Shown here: positions 58,590-64,000 of the stretch, one piece after another | How positions within the stretch are numbered: position 1 is the first letter of the stretch | How the letters are laid out: each line of letters opens with the position of its first letter | Assembly: GCF_029784135.1 (NCBI RefSeq) | Contig: NC_073746.1 | Span: 264,887,598 to 264,951,597, forward strand | Direction of reading: 5' to 3' | Length of the DNA: 64,000 nt | DNA from: Toxorhynchites rutilus septentrionalis | Taxonomy: Eukaryota; Arthropoda; Insecta; Diptera; Culicidae | Position numbers and translations under genes: made by a program | Notes under the pieces: model-generated | Told to the model about the DNA's origin: nothing | The model's input: only the letters and a program-made list of their open reading frames with translations | Databases searched by the model: none

Positions 58590-59900
58590 AAATAACTTAA
58601 CGGTTCTCAAAGTATACACTACACTAATATGACGATTAGTTCCTTGATAAAAAGTATTGACTACACAATGTTTTGAATGCAGAAAACGAAGAAGCACGCT
58701 TAAAGGAAAGTTGTTCCATAAAATTACAGCCCGTTGGCGGAATGAATTCCTTAATACGCTTGTTCTGTTTCTTGAAACCAACAAATTCGTAGATCGTGAG
58801 GATCTCAAATACACAAAAAAGTTTTGAAAATATGATGGAGATCTTGTAAGTTTGAAAACACATTCTTTATTTTAGGTGGTTTTCGAAAGAAATTCCCAAA
58901 ATTCGGGTGTGATATGCATTTATGTGTTCTGAACAACGGAGGTTAAATACGTATCTCGTGATAGAGTTAAATGGCAATTTTAGTTTAGTTACGTTCCAAC
59001 TAGAGACAAAATAATATAAAACAACTACGTAGTTGGAAAGTGGGATAAGTAAAGATTTGGATAATTGGAGTCGAATTCGTTCTGATGTAGAGTCTTGCAG
59101 TTAAACCAATGAGTGAAGGCCGAAAAAGATCTTTTTGCAAGTGTCATTAACTTGAGCTCTCCAATCGAGGTTGCAATCCATTGAAATTCCCAGATTCTTG
59201 ACCGTTCTCGAATAAGGAATCAATACCTGGTCTACCTTTATTAGTGTTGGGTTACAGACTGTTGCAAAAGGAGTCTTGAAAATTATCGATTGAGATTTCT
59301 TGGCCTTTAATTTAAGTCCATTTCTGTTACTCCGGTTTATAATTTTCCCAATATCATTGTTAATTTTCTCAACAATATCGATAAGGTTCGAAGGTCGGAA
59401 TGTCATTAATGAACATTGAAAATAGAAGTGGTCCAAGAATAGAGCCCTGAGGAACTCCACAACTTACATCACAGGAAGATCTCTTGTTTTCAAATTCAAC
59501 TGTGAACGTTCCGTTAGATAAGAGAATAATAATTTAACGGCTGTCTTGTTCAATTTGAAAATACATTTTAATTTCCTACAGAGCAGTTCGTGATTAATAG
59601 AGTCAAAAGCCTTACTAAAATCGAGGAACCAGAACTACAACTTGCTGCTCGTCGAGTGCGCATCTTATGTCGCCTTCAATTTTAATTAGTGCTGTTGTTG
59701 TGCTGCATTTTTCACGACATCCCGACTGAAAAGGACATAATAAGTTATTGCTAAGCACATATTCGTTAAGTTGTTTCCATAGGAGTCTTTCAAAGATTTT
59801 AGATAAAGCAGGCAGTATGCTAATTGGTCTAAAATCATTGTTTTCGGTAGGGTTGTCGTTTTTTGGCAATTGGAACAATGCGAACGATTTTCCATGCCGT
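58590..59900 (-). pseudogene. CR1-like reverse transcriptase, decayed
   Basis: Minus-strand pieces in order: DFRPISILPALSKIFERLLW (about 59820), then after a frameshift DFSKAFDSINHELLCRKL (about 59590), CGVPQGSILGPLLFSMFIND (about 59450), KLKAKKSQSIIFKTP and VKNLGISMDCNLDWRAQVND (about 59200), and the CR1/Jockey-type tail RNRTSVLRNSF..ILWNN (58700-58790). The segment that should hold the YADD box, between INDIP and the next block, is deleted. N-terminal endonuclease absent (5' truncated near 59900, against the tandem repeat). Not functional. Confidence 0.8.
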
Positions 59901-60360
59901 ACAAATGAAGCACAAATTTCTGCATTACTCGAGAATTAATCAAGCAAATGAAACCAAATTAGGCATATGGAGATTTAAGGGTGCAATAAATAATTCTATG
60001 GTAGTTAGACACTCCTCTAAGGGGGGGCTGGCATACAAATGAAACACAAATTTCTGCATTACTCGAGAATTATTCAACCAAATTTGGCATGTGGAGCTTT
60101 TATGGTGCAATAAATGTTTTTACGGTAGTGAGACACTCCACCCCCCCCCCTCTCTAAGGGGGGGGGCTACTATACTAATGAAAGACAAATTTCTGGAACC
60201 AAATTAGGCATATGGAGGTTTAAGGGTGCAGTAAATGGTTCTATGGCGGTTAGACACTACCCCCCGCCCCCCATCCCTCTAAGAGGGGGCTGCCATACAA
60301 ATGAAACACACATTTCTGCATTACTCGAGAATTAATCAAGCAAATAAAACTAAATTTGGC
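59900..60360 (-). repeat. Tandem repeat family of 11.6-12.6 kb, inverted copy
   Basis: About four units with TTTCTGCATTACTCGAGAAT, CCAAATT(A/T)GGCAT, a G run and a C run in reverse orientation to 11760-12592. Confidence 0.7.
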
Positions 60361-60800
60361 ATGAAACGTAACGGAGAAACATGTTATTTGCAAGTGGTTG
60401 AAAAATCTTGAACGAGAATTGTGTCTGAAAATAATCTGATATTATAATGTCGAGTTTTGGTAGAAGTACTAGGAATTTTATAGTAAAAGGTAATTTTAAA
60501 GGGTAGATTAACCCTTTCATTACGGCAGTGTGCTCCGCCAAAGTGCTACCCCTGCACGGAGCACTGCGCCGAAAAGTATACACATCGCGCTGGTGTGATT
60601 GAAGAGCAGTATGAATTTCATGTCGTCTAAAGACGACGCTCGTATACACAGTTCGTCACGCGGATGTCATCTATGGACGACACTCGTACATACAGGACGT
60701 CGCGCGGCTGTCGTCTATAGACGACGTTCGTAATGAAAGGGTTAAAAGATCAATCAGTGAATAATTCTGCGATTGGACCCATGAACAGCGCTTAATAAGA
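60361..60800 (-). repeat. Leader part of the same repeat, split by a MITE
   Basis: 60361-60507 and 60746-60800 are the reverse complement of 41646-41900. The interruption at 60508-60745 is a TTAA element. Confidence 0.6.
60508..60745. mobile_element. piggyBac-type MITE, family CCCTTTCATTACG, copy 1
   Basis: 238 bp. TTAACCCTTTCATTACG at the left and its perfect inverse CGTAATGAAAGGGTTAA at the right; TTAA duplicated. The interior has three successive pieces built on GTCGTCTA(A/T)AGACGAC-type palindromes, two full 44-base units plus a final part. Second copy at 63739-63932. Confidence 0.9.
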
Positions 60801-61066
60801 AAACGTGGATGTGATAACGAAAAATAAAATAAATATATTTTTTTATGTTTATTTTTACATTTTCTACTAACAACTAACATGGAACGTATCACGTCAAAAA
60901 CATATGTTTCATCAACCACCTTTTACTGGATTTGGCAAAAGAAGTGAAGGACATATTCATGCATGTATATAACGGAACGCTCCAGTCATACACAGCCCGT
61001 TAGGGACGAATGACCTTTGGGTTAAAGTCCCTTCAAAAACAAGAACGAACGATACACAGCCCGTAT
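60801..61066. other. Short stretch before the 248-bp tandem
   Basis: CACAGCCCGT occurs twice (about 60993 and 61055). No gene supported. Confidence 0.3.
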
Positions 61067-61810
61067 CAGACAAATGCATGAAGGAATTCTATACAATAAT
61101 ATTTTTGCGGTGCCTTTGCGCCAACTACACGGACGAGTAGCACCATAGTAGCAGAAAATGTCGAAGTTCGTGACATCTGGTAGTAATATTTTTCTTCTTT
61201 TGAATTATAGAGACTTTAAACTTTACGTTCATTCGTCTCTAGCCCTGAGAAGGGTCCTTGCGAAGAAAACTAGTTCATACTCTTCCTCGACCTACCTTTA
61301 GACATTTTTTTTATCAGACAAATGCATGAAGGAATTCTATAAAATAATATTTTTGCGGTGCCTTTGCGCCAACTACACGGACGAGTAGCACCATAGTAGC
61401 AGAAAATGTCGAAGTTCGTGACATCTGGTAGTAATATTTTTCTTCTTTTGAATTATAGAGACTTTAAACTTTACGTTCATTCGTCTCTAGCCCTGAGAAG
61501 GGTCCTTGCGAAGAAAACTAGTTCATACTCTTCCTCGACCTACCTTTAGACATTTTTTTTATCAGACAAATGCATGAAGGAATTCTATAAAATAATATTT
61601 TTGCGGTGCCTTTGCGCCAACTACACGGACGAGTAGCACCATAGTAGCAGAAAATGTCGAAGTTCGTGACATCTGGTAGTAATATTTTTCTTCTTTTGAA
61701 TTATAGAGACTTTAAACTTTACGTTCATTCGTCTCTAGCCCTGAGAAGGGTCCTTGCGAAGAAAACTAGTTCATACTCTTCCTCGACCTACCTTGAGACA
61801 TTTTCATTGT
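61067..61810. repeat. 248-bp tandem triplication
   Basis: CAGACAAATGCATGAAGG starts at 61067, 61315 and 61563, spaced exactly 248. Units are almost identical (an AC/AA change in unit 1; a T/G change at the end of unit 3). Each contains TAGAGAC...GTCTCTA (7-base arms, about 20-base loop) and AGCCCTGAGAAGGGT. The 85-codon plus frame at 61654-61911 runs out of unit 3; a domain is not recognised. Confidence 0.9.
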
Positions 61811-61960
61811 CGCTCAGCACTCCTCAGCAAACGAGTCTACTTTCGGCGGCACCAAGCGACGCCATGAGCAATATTCATTTAGGGAGGCAGATTAATCTCC
61901 CATCAAACTAGCAGGCCCGAAGGCAGTTTTGAATTGATAAAATTTAATTGTATTCATTTT

Positions 61961-62637
61961 TTTGACGTAGGATTACGTCTTTCGGGAACATGTTGGGGTA
62001 TAAATTGAAAATCGAAAATCGAGCACATCGTGAAAATTGTCCAATTTCAAACGCATATTGCTCAGTCATTTCATGATGGATTGATGAAATTTGTGCGTCA
62101 ATCGATTTCGCCACTCCAAAACAATTTTTTATATTGAAGATAATAATATATGTCATGAAACTAACTATCGAACTATTGAAAAATTTCAACCCCTATCCTA
62201 ACGGAAATAACCACATCTGATTGGTCGAAATTTACGACACGTGTGGCAGGTCCCTAACAGAGACATCAAAACCATGCTGCCTGGGGGAAATCGGCTTTGC
62301 AAATACATGATAGTAGGGGGAGCTTTTGCTCCCACCGAAATGTTGCTTCGTGGAATTGCATATCAATGACTGATCGTGTATTGTGAAAAATTTATCACAA
62401 GTGTAAGTGTAAAATATATGATAGCAGTTGTGTTGAAAATTACTTGATATATGAAACGATTTATTTCAATTTTCATAAATAAAAACCAAGGTGTGTTCCC
62501 GCTCGAGAACGGGTCGTTTGGTCACCAAATCATTATCAAAGAGTTTAACGATGTAATTCTTCAAACATATCCAAAATCAACAGATAGCCTAACAGAATCC
62601 TACGTCAACTATGCGGTCGTGTCTCGGACACAACCCT
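61961..62637. mobile_element. GACGTAG-family repeat, copy 2
   Basis: Left GACGTAGGATTACGTC; right CCTACGTCAACTATGCGGTC and GTGTCTCGGACACAACCCT. Ends match 4424-5090; interior only weakly similar. Frames within are not supported as genes. Confidence 0.45.
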
Positions 62638-62943
62638 CATGTGCCTTTTTTTTTCGATTTCGATTTCGATTGGGAACATAAAGGATCATATTATCTTTCT
62701 TTTGTTAAACTTCATTTGGATGAATGAAGGACGAGGAAAAAATAAAATATGATTTAAGAAAAACCGTTCATTTTTGGCACATGTGCCAAAATCAAACTGT
62801 GCCAAAATCGAACCGTGCCAAAAACGAAACGTGTCAAAATCGAACGGGGTCTGTATTCGTATCTGAAATATTGAAAAGTTTTACTGATCAAACATTTGCG
62901 AACAAATTATCGTTAAAGGGACTAACTATCATATCAGTGATAT

Positions 62944-63459
62944 TTAAATACCTGGTGGTCGGATGTTGACCGGACGGTTGCCGTTTTTTGGTTGAAAATC
63001 TAGCACCTCAACTCCATCGGGCCAATAGAATGAATCAGCTATATTGCTAGCTAGATCATCCGATACCATGACCTTGAAGGACACGAACGAGAGCTCATGT
63101 AGACCCTTTCCTCTAGGAACCAGTTTCATGCATTTCACAGTCGAGTGTCCAACGATGAAGGTATCCTTGAGGTATTCGAAAATATCGTCCTCAGTTTGTT
63201 CAACATCGAAAGGCGTGACATAGAAAGACTTAAGCGATTCTCCACCAGAACTACGCAGTTGCTGCCTTCTATTTACAATCCTCAGTCTATGGTCCTGCTG
63301 TTCACGTACGTTGTTCGATCGTGATAATACAGGGTTTCGGTTTGGCGTGGTACCTGTACAACGCTGTACACGTACAACGCTAGGACAGTTGTATGTCTGT
63401 CCCTGAAGAAATAGGTAGTAACGCGTGAAATATTTCGTGGAACAATGATTTTTCGATGC
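62944..63459 (-). CDS. Possible 3' exon or ORF1-type Gag fragment
   Basis: Minus frame open from 63459 to TAA at 62944, with no ATG. A good acceptor (CTATTTCTTCAG) just before 63402 would start an exon of 153 codons. The N-terminal part is basic (HRLRIVNRRQQLRSS). From about residue 63, ESLKSFYVTPFDVEQTEDDI, then STVKCMKLVPRGKGLHELSF, VSFKVMVSDD and YWPDGVEVLDFQPK resemble the RRM-like domain with a terminal WP-GV motif that I associate with insect retrotransposon ORF1 proteins; this is from memory. It could be an old ORF1 remnant or a domesticated gene exon. An unbroken frame in otherwise decayed DNA favours constraint or youth. Confidence 0.45.
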   Translation of the reverse strand, partial: ASKNHCSTKYFTRYYLFLQGQTYNCPSVVRVQRCTGTTPNRNPVLSRSNNVREQQDHRLRIVNRRQQLRSSGGESLKSFYVTPFDVEQTEDDIFEYLKDTFIVGHSTVKCMKLVPRGKGLHELSFVSFKVMVSDDLASNIADSFYWPDGVEVLDFQPKNGNRPVNIRPPGI

Positions 63460-63738
63460 TTACAAATTGTTGATCATGGCACACTAGGCACAGAGGAAAC
63501 AATTTATAAAACCACTTCAACTATTCAAATAGGGGCGTTGCCAATGAAAGCTTCAAGCGCTGCACTTGCTAGAGATGTTGACGAACAAATTTGCGGTGAT
63601 TCTCGGCTACTGATGCAATCGTGAACTTTAAAAACAGGCAATTTTTCGAGTGCAGAGATGAAGACGTTTGGTTAGGTGTAAGTTAAAATCGTGCACCCAT
63701 AGGCGGTGCGAGGTAATCTACGAAATCAAACTCCCGGA
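63460..63738. other. Short stretch, no supported gene
   Basis: No domain-bearing frame; no repeat recognised. Confidence 0.3.
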
Positions 63739-63932
63739 TTAACCCTTTCATTACGGCAGTGTGCTCCGCCGAAGTGCTACCCCTGTACGGAGCACTGCAC
63801 CGAAAAGTATGCACATCGCGCTGTTGTCATCGAAGAGCAGTATGAATTTCATGTCGTCTAAAGACGACGCTCATACACACAGCTCGTCGCGCGGATGCCA
63901 TCTATAGACGACGCTCATAATGAAAGGGTTAA
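63739..63932. mobile_element. piggyBac-type MITE, family CCCTTTCATTACG, copy 2
   Basis: 194 bp, same ends as 60508-60745, intact TTAA on both sides. One 44-base internal unit fewer than copy 1; otherwise collinear with few changes. The right terminus has one difference (CATAATGAAAGGGTTAA). Confidence 0.9.
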
Positions 63933-64000
63933 AAGAAAATTGCATTTCAAAGAAACTAGATAAAAATTCGCCAAATGCATTGCCATACCCTGGAGTTTGT

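Noticed and set aside
61067..61810. CRISPR-like array
   Set aside because: 248-bp whole-unit tandem with no repeat/spacer alternation; eukaryotic context.

Overview
The window looks like a gene-poor, repeat-dense stretch of an insect chromosome, most likely a culicine-type mosquito. The evidence is AT-rich DNA, very short introns (a 67-base candidate), tRNA-headed SINEs, many TIR elements with TA, TTAA or 8-bp target duplications, mariner and Tc1 remnants, and I-, RTE- and CR1-like non-LTR retrotransposons. I see no bacterial operon, CRISPR array, rRNA or free-standing tRNA gene. Genus assignment is inference only.

Host genes: the left edge (1-543) is the 3' coding end of a two-finger C2H2 zinc-finger protein. 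Its UGA-C stop is followed in the same frame by about 101 further protein-like codons (544-849), so stop-codon readthrough is possible. A 3'UTR with two Pumilio-type sites follows. At 2024-2466 there is a candidate three-exon, 84-residue gene whose exons all join in phase 0; I do not recognise the protein. Weaker exon candidates lie on the minus strand at 7.9-8.0 kb and 62.9-63.4 kb.

Mobile DNA, left to right: TIR elements at 4.4-6.75 kb; a tRNA-SINE at 7.0 kb; a short mariner derivative at 9.8-10.2 kb inside a larger TIR repeat; a 105-150 bp tandem family at 11.6-12.6 kb; a three-level nest at 16.2-17.4 kb (hAT-like element, TTAA element, SINE); a second TTAA element, a pogo-like repeat and a 464-bp SINE at 17.9-19.9 kb; and a mariner remnant at 21.2-22.8 kb. 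A 354-bp satellite at 27.6-32.2 kb is split by a 3.07-kb RTE-like insertion carrying 193 perfect copies of a hexamer. Inverted and foldback repeats fill 32.6-35.8 kb. Then come a Tc1 fragment interrupted by a TTAA element (36 kb), a degenerate mariner (39.4-40.2 kb), a SINE in a repeat (45.7 kb) and long inverted repeats (46-47.4 kb).

The main coding block is a near-full-length I-superfamily non-LTR retrotransposon on the minus strand, 47378-53413, bounded by a 9-bp target duplication. It has ORF1 (three zinc knuckles) and ORF2 (endonuclease, RT, RNase H), and its only obvious lesion is one in-frame TGA in RNase H. Beyond it are compound palindromes (55.7-57.1 kb), a dead CR1-like RT (58.6-59.9 kb), a piggyBac-type MITE pair (60.5 and 63.7 kb) and a 248-bp triplicated tandem (61.1-61.8 kb).

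The genes do not form a pathway. The window is a chronicle of transposon insertions, several datable by nesting and target-site duplications, beside one regulatory gene.
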